Source: Hyphomicrobium sp.
GTDB lineage: Bacteria > Pseudomonadota > Alphaproteobacteria > Rhizobiales > Hyphomicrobiaceae
DNA length: 34,934 nt
NCBI GenBank assembly: GCA_025458125.1
Contig: JALOTA010000030.1
Coordinates: 1-34,934 of the forward strand
Reading direction: 5' to 3'
This document shows positions 24,470-32,941 of this stretch, piece by piece; positions within the stretch are counted from its first letter, which is position 1, and each line of letters starts with the position of its first letter. The translations under genes and the position numbers were made by a program. The notes beneath the pieces were generated by a model, which made no database searches, was not told the origin of the DNA, and saw nothing but the letters and a program-made list of their open reading frames with translations.

Positions 24470-26013
24470 GGGGCGGGGCTCCGGAAAGTTGTATCACGGC
24501 TCGCAGACACGGCGCCATCGGCCTCGGTGACGGTGATGGTCAGCGGCGTCGAATCCGACGCCAGCGACTTGATCCTATCTTTTGGCAGAGAGGCAAACAC
24601 CTTCAGCGCCTTGACGTTGGAGGGGCCAACTTCGACGGGCGTCGCAATGTCGTCGTGACCGATGAAGGTTGTCTTCAGTCCGTCGATGCCGTTCACTTCG
24701 ACCTTGAAGCGGCGCGGAACCTGGCTCTTGTTGACGATCTTCACAGTGTAGCCGTTACGAATGCCGCCATCGGACAGCCTGACAAAGAGCGGGTTGCGAT
24801 CCGGCAGCACGCTGACGTCGAGGTTCGACCGGCTCAGCATTGCCCAGAGCATGAGCGAGCCGGTGATCGCAATAACGATCGAATAAAGGATGGTGCGCGG
24901 CCGGACCAGCCGGAAGCCGTCGCGTGGACCGGCCGTGCCGGTGTGGAGGTTTCTTTCGGTCGTATAGGCGATCAAGCCGCGTGGGCGGCCGACTTTGTCC
25001 ATAATATCATTGCAAGCATCGATGCAGAGGGCGCACTGGATGCACTCGAGCTGCGCTCCGTTACGGATATCGATCCCCATGGGACAGACCGCGACGCAGG
25101 CCTTGCAGTCGACGCAATCGCCCCGGCCGTCCCAAGTCTGGCCCTTCTTGTGGGGACCGCGCGGTTCACCTCTAACGTCACGATAGGCGATCCACAGGCT
25201 GTCGTGGTCGAGCATGGCGCCCTGAATGCGGGGCCAGGGGCACATATAGATGCAGACCTGTTCTCGGGCGATACCACCCAGCAGGTAAGTCGACAGTGTG
25301 AAAATCGCCACGAAAACATAAGCAACAGTCGGCGCCGTGCCGTTGAGCAGTTCCATGGCCAGCGTGGGCGCGTCGCGGAAATAGAAAACGAGCGCGCCGC
25401 CGGTCAACAAGCCGATCAATAGCCATGATAGGTGTGTGGCCGTCTTCTTCCAGGTCTTCTCGAAGGTCCAGCCTTGCTGGTCGAGACGCATGTGTGCGTT
25501 GCGGTCGCCCAGCCAGAACCGTTCGACGGCTATCATCAGGTCCGTCCAGACGGTCTGCGGACAGGCATAGCCGCACCACACCCGTCCGGCCACGGCCGTC
25601 ACAAGGAAGAGACCAAGGGCAGAGATGATAAGAAGGCCAGTGATGTAATAGAATTCTTGAGCCCAGATCTCAATCGGACCCAGCAGCAGGCGTTGGTTGG
25701 CGAAGTCGATGAGGAAGAATTGGTTGGGCAGGCCCTCGCCGCGGTCGAAGCGGATCCAGGGCAACAGATAGTAGATGCCCAGCGTCACGAGCATCACGAT
25801 CCACTTGGCATTGCGGAAGTTGCCCCGTGCGAGCTTCGAGTAGATCCGCGGCTTGGCGGCCCAAGCGCTCTTGGGATCGCTGCTCTCAGCCGCAACTGCC
25901 TTCTTTGCCTTGGGCTGGCGAACGGCCTCCACGTCGTGGCGGGTAACTCCAGGCGCCGCCTCGTCGAGGAAGTCCTCGGGTTTGAACTGACCAGGATTTT
26001 CCATAGCGGTCAT
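24466..26013 (-). CDS. ccoG: cytochrome c oxidase accessory protein CcoG (FixG/RdxA)
   Basis: CcoG is an iron-sulfur membrane protein that reduces Cu2+ to Cu+ for cbb3 maturation. The 515 residues carry several membrane helices. The first cysteine motif is CGYACPQTVW. The ferredoxin-like motifs are CVDCKACVAVCPMGID and ECIQCALCIDACN, which can hold two [4Fe-4S] clusters. The C-terminal part (about 390-515) is a periplasmic immunoglobulin-like domain. GAGGAAGG lies 8 bases before the ATG. It starts 47 bases after ccoP, so probably is in one transcript with ccoNOQP. Confidence 0.96.
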   Translation of the reverse strand: MTAMENPGQFKPEDFLDEAAPGVTRHDVEAVRQPKAKKAVAAESSDPKSAWAAKPRIYSKLARGNFRNAKWIVMLVTLGIYYLLPWIRFDRGEGLPNQFFLIDFANQRLLLGPIEIWAQEFYYITGLLIISALGLFLVTAVAGRVWCGYACPQTVWTDLMIAVERFWLGDRNAHMRLDQQGWTFEKTWKKTATHLSWLLIGLLTGGALVFYFRDAPTLAMELLNGTAPTVAYVFVAIFTLSTYLLGGIAREQVCIYMCPWPRIQGAMLDHDSLWIAYRDVRGEPRGPHKKGQTWDGRGDCVDCKACVAVCPMGIDIRNGAQLECIQCALCIDACNDIMDKVGRPRGLIAYTTERNLHTGTAGPRDGFRLVRPRTILYSIVIAITGSLMLWAMLSRSNLDVSVLPDRNPLFVRLSDGGIRNGYTVKIVNKSQVPRRFKVEVNGIDGLKTTFIGHDDIATPVEVGPSNVKALKVFASLPKDRIKSLASDSTPLTITVTEADGAVSASRDTTFRSPAP

Positions 26014-26060
26014 ATCCGGGGCCTTCCTCGACTCGGCAATGCGTCAGCCTGCGTAAGTGG

Positions 26061-26936
26061 CTATTTGCCGCCACCCAGGGAGTGGACATAGAGAGCCAGC
26101 ATCTTCACCGTCACCGGATCGAGACGCTGCTCCCATGCGGGCATGGCGCCGCCGCGACCGGTGACGATGCTCTGGGTCACGGCATCCTGCGAATTGCCGT
26201 AGAGCCAGATCGGGTCGGTCAGGTTGGGCGCACCCATTTCCTGATTTCCCTTGCCGTCCTCACCGTGACATGCGGCGCACTGCTCAGCGAACGTTGCCTT
26301 GCCGCGTTCCGCTGCGGCCGTGTCAACGCCCTCGACGCCCGCAAGTGAACGGACATAATTGGCGACGTCAGAGATCGCCGCCGGCTCGAGAACGCCGTCC
26401 AGTCCGAAGCGCGGCATCGGCGTGTTGCGGGCCTTCTCGTCTCCGTTCCTGATTCCGTGCGCGATGGTCTGCTCGATCTGCTCAAGCGACCCGCCCCAGA
26501 TCCAGTCGTCGTCGTTCAGGTTGGGATAGCCGATGCCCCCCTGTGCGCCGCGGCCGTGGCAGCCGGAGCAATTGTCGCCGAAAGCTGCTGCGCCGCCCGC
26601 CAGCGCGAACTGCATCAGGTCTTCCTTGTTCTTGATATCGGCGATCGCCGTGCTGGCCACCGCCTGCCGATAGGTTTCCTGTGCCGCCTTGGCGGCGGAA
26701 ACGTCGGCCGTGACAGCGGCGCGCTGGCTGTAGCCTAGATAGCCCCGCGTGTAGTCAGAGAGCGTCGGCCAGGCCGGATACACCATCCAGTAGCCGAACG
26801 CCCAAACGACGGTGGCGTAGAAGACGTACAGCCACCACCTGGGAAGCGGCTTGTTCAACTCCTGAAGGTCGCCATCCCACACGTGCCCGGTGGTCTCGAC
26901 GCCCGTTACTTCGTCGATGTTCTTATGCCCAGCCAT
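26061..26936 (-). CDS. ccoP: cbb3-type cytochrome c oxidase subunit III CcoP (di-heme)
   Basis: CcoP is the membrane-anchored di-heme c subunit that takes electrons from cytochrome c. The 291 residues have a long N-terminal cytoplasmic lead, an anchor helix (about 35-53: LYVFYATVVWAFGYW), and two heme sites, CSGCH (123-127) and CAACH (220-224). The axial methionines are probably in NTPMPRFG (Met174) and GGAMPAWEQ. The ATG at 26936 follows the ccoQ stop by 2 bases, with GGTGA before it. Translational coupling is likely. Confidence 0.97.
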   Translation of the reverse strand: MAGHKNIDEVTGVETTGHVWDGDLQELNKPLPRWWLYVFYATVVWAFGYWMVYPAWPTLSDYTRGYLGYSQRAAVTADVSAAKAAQETYRQAVASTAIADIKNKEDLMQFALAGGAAAFGDNCSGCHGRGAQGGIGYPNLNDDDWIWGGSLEQIEQTIAHGIRNGDEKARNTPMPRFGLDGVLEPAAISDVANYVRSLAGVEGVDTAAAERGKATFAEQCAACHGEDGKGNQEMGAPNLTDPIWLYGNSQDAVTQSIVTGRGGAMPAWEQRLDPVTVKMLALYVHSLGGGK

Positions 26937-26938
26937 GT

Positions 26939-27106
26939 TCAATTCACCGTTTCATCGTTATCGGACTGGAGCGGCAGACGTGCCGCCCGCTCGAACTTGG
27001 CCTTGTTCGCAGGCCGGAAGGTGTAGATGGCGATGCCGACGGCAAGGCTCATGAAAATCACCAACGCGGCCAACTGCGACCAGACCTGTGCGTCCTGATA
27101 GGACAT
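26939..27106 (-). CDS. ccoQ: cbb3 oxidase subunit CcoQ
   Basis: CcoQ is the small subunit that stabilises the cbb3 complex, probably at the CcoP-CcoNO contact. The 55-residue product has one membrane helix (about 10-30: SQLAALVIFMSLAVGIAIYT). A short tail FRPANKAKFERAARLPL follows, typical of CcoQ. A very strong ribosome site (AGGAGGT) precedes the ATG at 27104-27106, and its stop touches the ccoP start region. Confidence 0.93.
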   Translation of the reverse strand: MSYQDAQVWSQLAALVIFMSLAVGIAIYTFRPANKAKFERAARLPLQSDNDETVN

Positions 27107-27118
27107 GCCTTTACCTCC

Positions 27119-27856
27119 TCAGCGCAGGTTCGGACCGCTGGCGTCGAATTTCGTGAAGTCGACGAGCGTGCCGAGCATCTGGAGGTAGGCGATGAGAGCG
27201 TCGAGTTCGGTCGGCTTGACGCCTTCGCCGGCTGGCTGGCCATCGAACTTGCGGATCTGGGCCTTCGGATAGCGGGCGAGCAATTCCTTGGCGGCAGCGG
27301 TATCGGGCGCAACTTGCGCTTCGAGGTCGGCTGCGGCCTTGGCGATCATCTCATCCGTGTAAGGCACACCGACAAGCTGCAGCGTCTTCAGGCGATCCTG
27401 AATATCTGCATAGCTGAGCGGCGTCTTTTCCAGATGCGGATAGCCCGGCATGATGGAAGCGGGGACGACCGACGTCGGGTGGCGCATGTGATCGGTATGC
27501 CATGCGTCCGAGTACTTGCCGCCGATGCGCGCGAGATCCGGCCCTGTCCTCTTCGACGACCACTGGAACGGATGATCGTACATGCTCTCGGCTGCCAGCG
27601 AGTAATGACCGTAGCGCTCGACTTCGTCGCGGAGCGAACGGATCATCTGGCTGTGGCAGTTGTAGCAGCCCTCACGGACGTAGATGTCCCGGCCTGCCTG
27701 CTCCAGCGGAGAATAGGGCCGCATCCCCTCCACCTTTTCGATGGTGGAGGACAGCATGAACAAGGGTGCGATCTGCACGATGCCGCCGATCGAGACGACG
27801 ATCAGAATGCCGATCAGAAGGATAAGCGAGTTCTTTTCGAAGATACCATGGTTCAT
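27119..27856 (-). CDS. ccoO: cbb3-type cytochrome c oxidase subunit II CcoO
   Basis: CcoO is the monoheme c subunit that passes electrons from CcoP to CcoN. The 245 residues have an N-terminal anchor helix (about 10-34) and the heme motif [10 protein letters not shown] (Cys64, Cys67, His68). [15 protein letters not shown] and SIMPGYPHL contain the likely axial methionine, and [12 protein letters not shown] closes the protein. All are intact. AAGGA lies 9 bases before the ATG. It follows ccoN by 15 bases (taking the in-frame TAA at 27872-27874 as the end of ccoN), and ccoQ follows after 12 bases. Confidence 0.96.
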   Translation of the reverse strand: MNHGIFEKNSLILLIGILIVVSIGGIVQIAPLFMLSSTIEKVEGMRPYSPLEQAGRDIYVREGCYNCHSQMIRSLRDEVERYGHYSLAAESMYDHPFQWSSKRTGPDLARIGGKYSDAWHTDHMRHPTSVVPASIMPGYPHLEKTPLSYADIQDRLKTLQLVGVPYTDEMIAKAAADLEAQVAPDTAAAKELLARYPKAQIRKFDGQPAGEGVKPTELDALIAYLQMLGTLVDFTKFDASGPNLR

Positions 27857-27871
27857 TGATCGATATCCTTC

Positions 27872-29434
27872 TTACTCGGCCGGCAAGATCAACCGGCTGG
27901 TCGCCACGCACCGTGCGCCAGACGTTGTAGGCCATCACGAAACCACCGATGACGAAGAGCAGGCCGCCCGCGGCGCGAATGACATAAGGCCAGTGCAATG
28001 CCTCGACCGTCTCGATGAACGAGTACTTGAGGAAGCCCAGCTCATCGTAAGCGCGCCACATCAGCCCCTGGGTGATACCCGCGACCCACATCGAGGTGAT
28101 GTAGAGCACGATACCGATGGTCGAGAGCCAGAAGTGCCACTCCACGAGTTTGATCGAGTAGAGTAGATGGCGCCGAACGACACCATGCCGACCCAGCCCA
28201 GCGCGCCCGAATGCACGTGGCCGATGGTCCAGTCGGTGTAATGCGATAGCGAGTTGACCGCCTTGATCGACATGAGCGGCCCTTCGAAGGTCGACATGCC
28301 GTAGAAGGCAACCGACACGACGAGCAGGCGAACCACCGGGTCGGTGCGGAGACGATCCCAAGCCCCCGAGAGCGTCATCAGGCCGTTGATCATGCCGCCC
28401 CACGACGGCATCCAGAGCATGATGGAGAACGTCATGCCGAGGGTCTGCGCCCATTCGGGAAGAGCCGTGTAGTGGAGATGGTGCGGACCGGCCCAGATGT
28501 AGAGGAAGATCAGCGACCAGAAGTGCACGATGGAGAGGCGATAAGAATAGACGGGCCGCTCCACCCGCTTGGGCACGAAATAATACATGATGCCCAGGAA
28601 GCCCGCCGTCAGGAAGAAGCCGACCGCGTTATGCCCGTACCACCACTGGGTCATCGCAGCCTGTACGCCGGCCATCACCGGGTAGCTGAGGGTTCCCAAA
28701 GGCGAAACCGGTACGGTCAGGTTGTTGACGATGTGCAGCATCGCGACGGTGACGATGAAGGCGAGGTAGAACCAGTTGGCCACATAGATGTGCGGTTCTT
28801 CACGCTTCCAGAGCGTGCCCAGGAAGACGAGCAGATAGACGACCCAGACGACTGTCAGCCAGAGATCGACGTGCCATTCCGGTTCCGCATATTCTTTGCC
28901 CTGTGTCGCACCAAGGATGTAACTGGTGGCGGCCAGAACGATGAAAAGCTGGTATCCCCAGATCACAAACCACGGCGCCCAGCGGCCGGGCATCCGCGCG
29001 CGCGACGTGCGCTGCACGACGTAGAAGGAGGTGGCAAGCAGAACGTTGCCGCCGAAAGCAAAAATGACCGCTGAGGTATGCAGCGGCCGCAATCGTCCGA
29101 AAGTCGTCCAGGGAAGGTCGAAGTTCAGGGCCGGGTAAGCCAGCTGCCAGGCGATGAAGTCGCCGGCGGCAAATCCGACCACGCCCCAGAATACGGCGGC
29201 AAGGGTGGCCACGCGAATGGGGCCGTCGAGATAGCCGTCTTTTTGTTCGGTCTGATGCGTGAAGATGTAGACCAGGGCCAGAACGCTGGAGAGCGCGAGG
29301 AGCGCGCCGTGCAGGTTCATCACGGGGTCGATACCTTTGAGCGCAAGCAATACGCCCAAAGCTGCGAATACGACGGCGCTCCCCATGGCGAGCGCGTTAC
29401 TTAGAGCCGGCTTCTGGGCCGCTGTTGCTGACAC
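27872..29434 (-). pseudogene. ccoN: cbb3 oxidase catalytic subunit I CcoN, frameshifted and partly deleted
   Basis: CcoN is the heme-copper subunit that reduces oxygen to water. Residues 1-424 are complete and hold all metal ligands: low-spin heme His119 and His408, high-spin heme His406, and CuB ligands His268, His318 and His319 ([25 protein letters not shown]). After Tyr424 in GAIY (near 28163) the frame turns to unrelated residues and stops at 28061. Homologous sequence resumes in another frame with [12 protein letters not shown] and runs to MAYNVWRTVRGDQPVDL. The text normally between them (about 11 residues, then the first base of a Leu codon) is missing, so roughly 34 bases are lost. 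The last three membrane helices would not be made. The true start is the GTG at 29434 with GGAGGGG upstream. A second frame change at the end is suspected. Real mutation or assembly error cannot be told apart here. Confidence 0.88.
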
Positions 29435-29529
29435 GGTTTCCCCTCCTTGGATGCTCAAGCCGAAATGCCACCATGAGACGGGGCGCACGGCTGGCTTCAT
29501 TTAACTCCCGCACCTGCGCGATTTCAGCG

Positions 29530-29543
29530 TTGACCTGGATCAA
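29530..29543. promoter_or_regulatory. FNR/FixK-type box TTGAC-CTGG-ATCAA
   Basis: The palindrome TTGAC (29530-29534)-N4-ATCAA (29539-29543) differs by one base from the FNR/FixK consensus TTGAT-N4-ATCAA. It lies between the divergent ccoN (start 29434) and the hemerythrin-like gene (start 29623). On the ccoN side a TTAAAT (minus strand, 29499-29504) lies about where a -10 box would be for an activator bound near -41. Control of the hemerythrin side is possible but the -10 there is weak. Binding protein unidentified; it is not in the window. Confidence 0.75.
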
Positions 29544-29622
29544 TGACGCTCGGGTCAACAACGGTTGAGATCGTCGCACTGGGGGCGCAGTTAGCGTCGG
29601 ACCGTGCGCGCGGGGTTTACCA

Positions 29623-30291
29623 ATGTCGAGAGCCAATGATCACCCGCCCAGGCATGATTTGAGAAATGCTACGGGAATCGGCTGCAAAACGCCCGATCCC
29701 ATTGGGCTAATCGCAGAAGAACATGCCTTGCAGCGCGAGCTTTGCGATCTGCTCGAGGCCATCGCGGACGGTTTACCGCACAGCTTCGACAAAGCGCTGG
29801 CGGTGATCGCCGTTTCAATCCTGGAAGGAAGCGTACCGAGGCATATGCGACTAGAGGAGGAGGCGCTTTTTCCCGTGTTGCGGGAGCGACTCGCGGCAGA
29901 CCACCCCCTCCACGCCGCGCTGGCCTGCCTCGAAGAAGAGCACGAGCGCGACGGCGCGACCCTGGTCGAGCTTACCGACGCTCTCAAAACGGCCGCCGCC
30001 GATGGCGTCGTCGGCAACGCGGATATGCTGGGTTATGTCCTGCGTGGATACTTCGACAGTCAACGCCGGCACATTGCATGGGAGGACCGGGTCGTTCTGC
30101 CCGTCGCCCGGCAGGCCCTCACGCCGGATGATCTAGGCACGTTGCAGTCCTGGATCATGGCCAGCGATCACCCGCGGTGTTCCCAGCAATCCGTGGTCGC
30201 GATACGCAACGCGCGGTCCGCGCGGGGCGTCTGCGACGGTTGTCCCAGCGCCAAGACGGCCGACAACGTTCTTCCCTTTGCCTTGAAGTAA
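29623..30291 (+). CDS. hemerythrin-like protein with C-terminal CxxC tail
   Basis: The 222-residue protein has the di-iron hemerythrin pattern: His34, His74 with Glu78 (HMRLEE), His107 (EEEHERD) and His150 with Glu154 (HIAWED), on four helices. The C-terminal extension from about 183 holds CDGC (Cys204, Cys207). Bacterial hemerythrins bind O2 or NO, and some act in iron repair or sensing, but which applies here is unknown. It sits next to the anaerobox, divergent from ccoN, and hemN starts about 15 bases after its stop. Low-oxygen expression is therefore likely. Its ribosome site is poor (GGGG before the ATG). Confidence 0.85.
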   Translation: MSRANDHPPRHDLRNATGIGCKTPDPIGLIAEEHALQRELCDLLEAIADGLPHSFDKALAVIAVSILEGSVPRHMRLEEEALFPVLRERLAADHPLHAALACLEEEHERDGATLVELTDALKTAAADGVVGNADMLGYVLRGYFDSQRRHIAWEDRVVLPVARQALTPDDLGTLQSWIMASDHPRCSQQSVVAIRNARSARGVCDGCPSAKTADNVLPFALK

Positions 30292-30306
30292 CGAGTGAGC
30301 AGCCCC

Positions 30307-31644
30307 ATGACTCCCGAACTCGTCCGGCGGATGTCGGCCCCCGTCCCCCGCTACACGAGCTATCCGACCGCCCCGCACTTCTCGCCGAAGGTCGGCGCGA
30401 TGGAGTTTGGCGAAGGCTTGCGCGGGCTGTCGCCGTCGCAGGCGCTTTCGCTCTACGTGCATATCCCGTTCTGCGCGCAGATGTGCTGGTACTGCGGCTG
30501 CAATACGAAGGCGACGCGCAACACGGAAACGATCGAAAACTACTTCCAGCACCTTCGGACCGAGATCCTGATGGTCGCCGCGCTGGTGCCGGGTGACAAG
30601 CCACTGGCTCATATCCATTGGGGGGGCGGCTCCCCGAACAGCCTTTCGGCCGACCAGATCCGGCGGTTGGCTGCGACGCTCCACTCTTCTTTCTCGATCG
30701 GGCCGGAAACGGAGTTCGCGGTCGAGATCGATCCCCGCTGGCTCGACGACGACCAGATGGCCGCTTTCGCCGACTCCGGGGTTAACCGGGTCTCGGTCGG
30801 CGTGCAGGATTTCAATCCGGAGGTTCAGGCGGCCATCAATCGCGTCCAGTCCGTCGAGATGACCGAGCGGGCCGTCCAGGGTATGCGCGCGGCCGGCGTG
30901 CGCGGCATCAATATCGATCTCGTTTACGGCCTGCCGCATCAGACCGAGGATAGCGTCGCTAACACCATACAGGAAGTGATTCGGCTCGCACCCGACCGGA
31001 TTGCGCTGTTCGGCTATGCGCATCTGCCCTCGCGCGCCAAGCACCAGACGATGATCGACGAGACGACGCTGCCCGGAACAATGGACCGCTACCGGCAATC
31101 GCGGCGGGCAGAAGCTCTGTTGAACGACGCCGGCTACGTAACCGTGGGGCTCGATCATTTCGCAAAGCCCGGGGACTCGCTGGCCACCGGTGAAATCAAG
31201 CGTAATTTCCAGGGCTACACAACCGACAAGGCCGAAGCCCTGATCGGGGTCGGGGCGTCATCAATTTCGCAGCTTCCCAGTGGCTATTACCAGAACGCCG
31301 TTCCCCGCGCTGATTACGAGCGGCGGGTGAAGGATACGGGCCTCGCCACCGTGAAAGGCATCCTGCTGTCGGACGATGACCGGATGCGGGCGAGTGTCAT
31401 CGAACGGCTGATGTGCGACTTCGAGTTCTCGAAGTCGTCGCTGCAGAGCGTGTTCGGCGATCTGGCGAAACCCGTCATCGACAAGGCCGAAGAACTGGTC
31501 ACGGCCGACGAAGAGGGTCTTGTCGTGCGGACCGACGACGGCTTCCGCGTGACGGAGCTCGGGCAGCCGTTCGTTCGCGCGATCGCCTCGTGCTTCGATG
31601 CCTACCTTGGCAAGGGCCACTCGACGTTCTCAGCCGGCGTCTGA
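30307..31644 (+). CDS. hemN: oxygen-independent coproporphyrinogen III oxidase HemN
   Basis: HemN is a radical-SAM enzyme that decarboxylates coproporphyrinogen III to protoporphyrinogen IX without oxygen, needed for heme at low oxygen. The 445 residues begin with VPRYTSYPTAPHF. They carry the cluster motif CAQMCWYC (Cys56, Cys60, Cys63) and GGGSPNSL, RVSVGVQDFNPEVQ and IDLVYGLPHQT. The C-terminal HemN domain follows (MCDFEFSKSSL). I prefer the ATG at 30307; a GTG at 30295, 3 bases after the hemerythrin stop, is the alternative. Co-transcription with the hemerythrin gene is likely. A strong hairpin lies 21 bases after the stop. Confidence 0.96.
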   Translation: MTPELVRRMSAPVPRYTSYPTAPHFSPKVGAMEFGEGLRGLSPSQALSLYVHIPFCAQMCWYCGCNTKATRNTETIENYFQHLRTEILMVAALVPGDKPLAHIHWGGGSPNSLSADQIRRLAATLHSSFSIGPETEFAVEIDPRWLDDDQMAAFADSGVNRVSVGVQDFNPEVQAAINRVQSVEMTERAVQGMRAAGVRGINIDLVYGLPHQTEDSVANTIQEVIRLAPDRIALFGYAHLPSRAKHQTMIDETTLPGTMDRYRQSRRAEALLNDAGYVTVGLDHFAKPGDSLATGEIKRNFQGYTTDKAEALIGVGASSISQLPSGYYQNAVPRADYERRVKDTGLATVKGILLSDDDRMRASVIERLMCDFEFSKSSLQSVFGDLAKPVIDKAEELVTADEEGLVVRTDDGFRVTELGQPFVRAIASCFDAYLGKGHSTFSAGV

Positions 31645-31665
31645 CATTTCCGCGTCTGAAAATCA

Positions 31666-31693
31666 TGAGGGCCGGTCTGTTGACCGGCCCTCA
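31666..31693. terminator. bidirectional terminator between hemN and the dehydrogenase
   Basis: A 12-base-pair perfect stem TGAGGGCCGGTC / GACCGGCCCTCA with loop TGTT lies between two convergent genes, 21 bases after the hemN stop. On the minus strand the stem is followed by ATGATTTTC, giving a partial T-run for the opposite gene. On the plus strand only TTT follows, so the hairpin itself carries most of the effect. Confidence 0.8.
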
Positions 31694-31698
31694 GCCGT

Positions 31699-32697
31699 TT
31701 AGAACATGGCCGGGTGAACCTTGTCGGGCGGCGCGTGGCCGTCGAGGAAGGCCTTTACGTTGATGATCACTTTCTCGCCCATCTCGATCCGGCCTTCGAT
31801 GGTCGCCGAACTCATGTGCGGCAGCGCGACCACCCTGTCGGAGGCGAGCAGCTTCGGGTTGATCGACGGTTCATGCTCGAACACATCCAGGCCCGCGCCA
31901 GCGATTGAACCGGCTTCGATCATGCGGGCCAATTCGTTTTCATCGATGACCTCGCCGCGGGCGGTGTTCACGATGTAGGCCGTCGGCTTCATCAGCTTCA
32001 GGCGGCGCGCCGAGAGCAGGTGGTAGGTTGCGGGCGTGTGCGGGCAATTGACCGAGACGATATCCATGCGGATCAACATCTGGTCGAGGCTCTCCCAATA
32101 GGTCGCCTCGAGTTCCTGTTCCAGCTCGGGCGAAACGCGCTTGCGATTATGGTAGTGGATCTGCAGCCCGAAAGCCTTGGCGCGCTGTGCGACGGCCGTG
32201 CCGATCCGGCCCATGCCGATGATACCGAGACGCTTGCCGTAGATCCGATGACCGAGCATCCACGTCGGCGACCAACCCGGCCAGCTCGATTTCGCGTCCT
32301 TCAGATAGACGGCGCCTTCCGCGACCCTTCTGGGAACGGCGAGGATCAGCGCCATCGTCATATCGGCAGTGTCCTCAGTAAGGACGCCGGGCGTGTTCGT
32401 CACGGTAATCGCCCGGTTGCGAGCCGTATCCAGATCGATGTTGTCGACGCCCGTTCCGAAGTTGGCGATGAGACGCAGATTTGGACCCGCCTGGGAAATG
32501 ACGCTGCGGTCGATCCTGTCCGTGACCGTGGGCACGATCACGTCGGCGATCTTGGCGGCCTCGACGAGTTCGACGTGCGTCATCGGCCGGTCGTCGACGT
32601 TGATGCGCGCGTCGAACAGCTCCCGCATGCGCGTCTCGACGATATCGGGCAGTTTGCGCGTCACGATGACGATCGGCTTCTTTGTGCTTGCGGGCAT
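31699..32697 (-). CDS. D-2-hydroxyacid dehydrogenase, glyoxylate/hydroxypyruvate reductase type
   Basis: The 332-residue protein belongs to the D-isomer-specific 2-hydroxyacid dehydrogenases. The nucleotide motif is GIIGMGRIG, and the catalytic residues are Arg247 (NTARGEV), Glu276 (VFEHEP) and His294 (LPHMSSAT). NFGTGVDNIDLDTA in the substrate domain fits glyoxylate or hydroxypyruvate reductases. The exact substrate is not shown. There is no signal peptide. I used the ATG at 32697 (GGA 7 bases upstream). The ATG at 32715 is 18 bases earlier, without a ribosome site. It is convergent with hemN. Confidence 0.88.
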   Translation of the reverse strand: MPASTKKPIVIVTRKLPDIVETRMRELFDARINVDDRPMTHVELVEAAKIADVIVPTVTDRIDRSVISQAGPNLRLIANFGTGVDNIDLDTARNRAITVTNTPGVLTEDTADMTMALILAVPRRVAEGAVYLKDAKSSWPGWSPTWMLGHRIYGKRLGIIGMGRIGTAVAQRAKAFGLQIHYHNRKRVSPELEQELEATYWESLDQMLIRMDIVSVNCPHTPATYHLLSARRLKLMKPTAYIVNTARGEVIDENELARMIEAGSIAGAGLDVFEHEPSINPKLLASDRVVALPHMSSATIEGRIEMGEKVIINVKAFLDGHAPPDKVHPAMF

Positions 32698-32941
32698 GAA
32701 TAAATCCGTGGTCATGGCATGTCGGGAGGACCCCCGCTCCGGCGATAGCGAACGATGGCCGGGCGATGGTGCTTCCTTACATCTCGTGTCTTACAGAAGG
32801 ATGCGGGGAAAACAAAGCGGGGACCGCTGGTTCGAGCCGGGCGGGCGCCGGAAGTCCGGGAGGGACGCCTCGCGATCCGCCGCCTTGCGTCCGCCACAGC
32901 GCTGTGTTCAACCGCGCCCGGACGAGCGGGAGGGACGCAGC

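Noticed and set aside
29555-29568. TCAAC-N4-GTTGA inverted repeat next to the anaerobox
   Set aside because: The half-sites point the wrong way for an FNR/FixK site, and by itself a 5-base dyad is likely by chance.
32369-32941. Upstream extension of the SH3-protein frame
   Set aside because: The extension is antisense to the dehydrogenase and lacks a start signal. The GTG at 32942 has a strong ribosome site and a signal peptide follows it.
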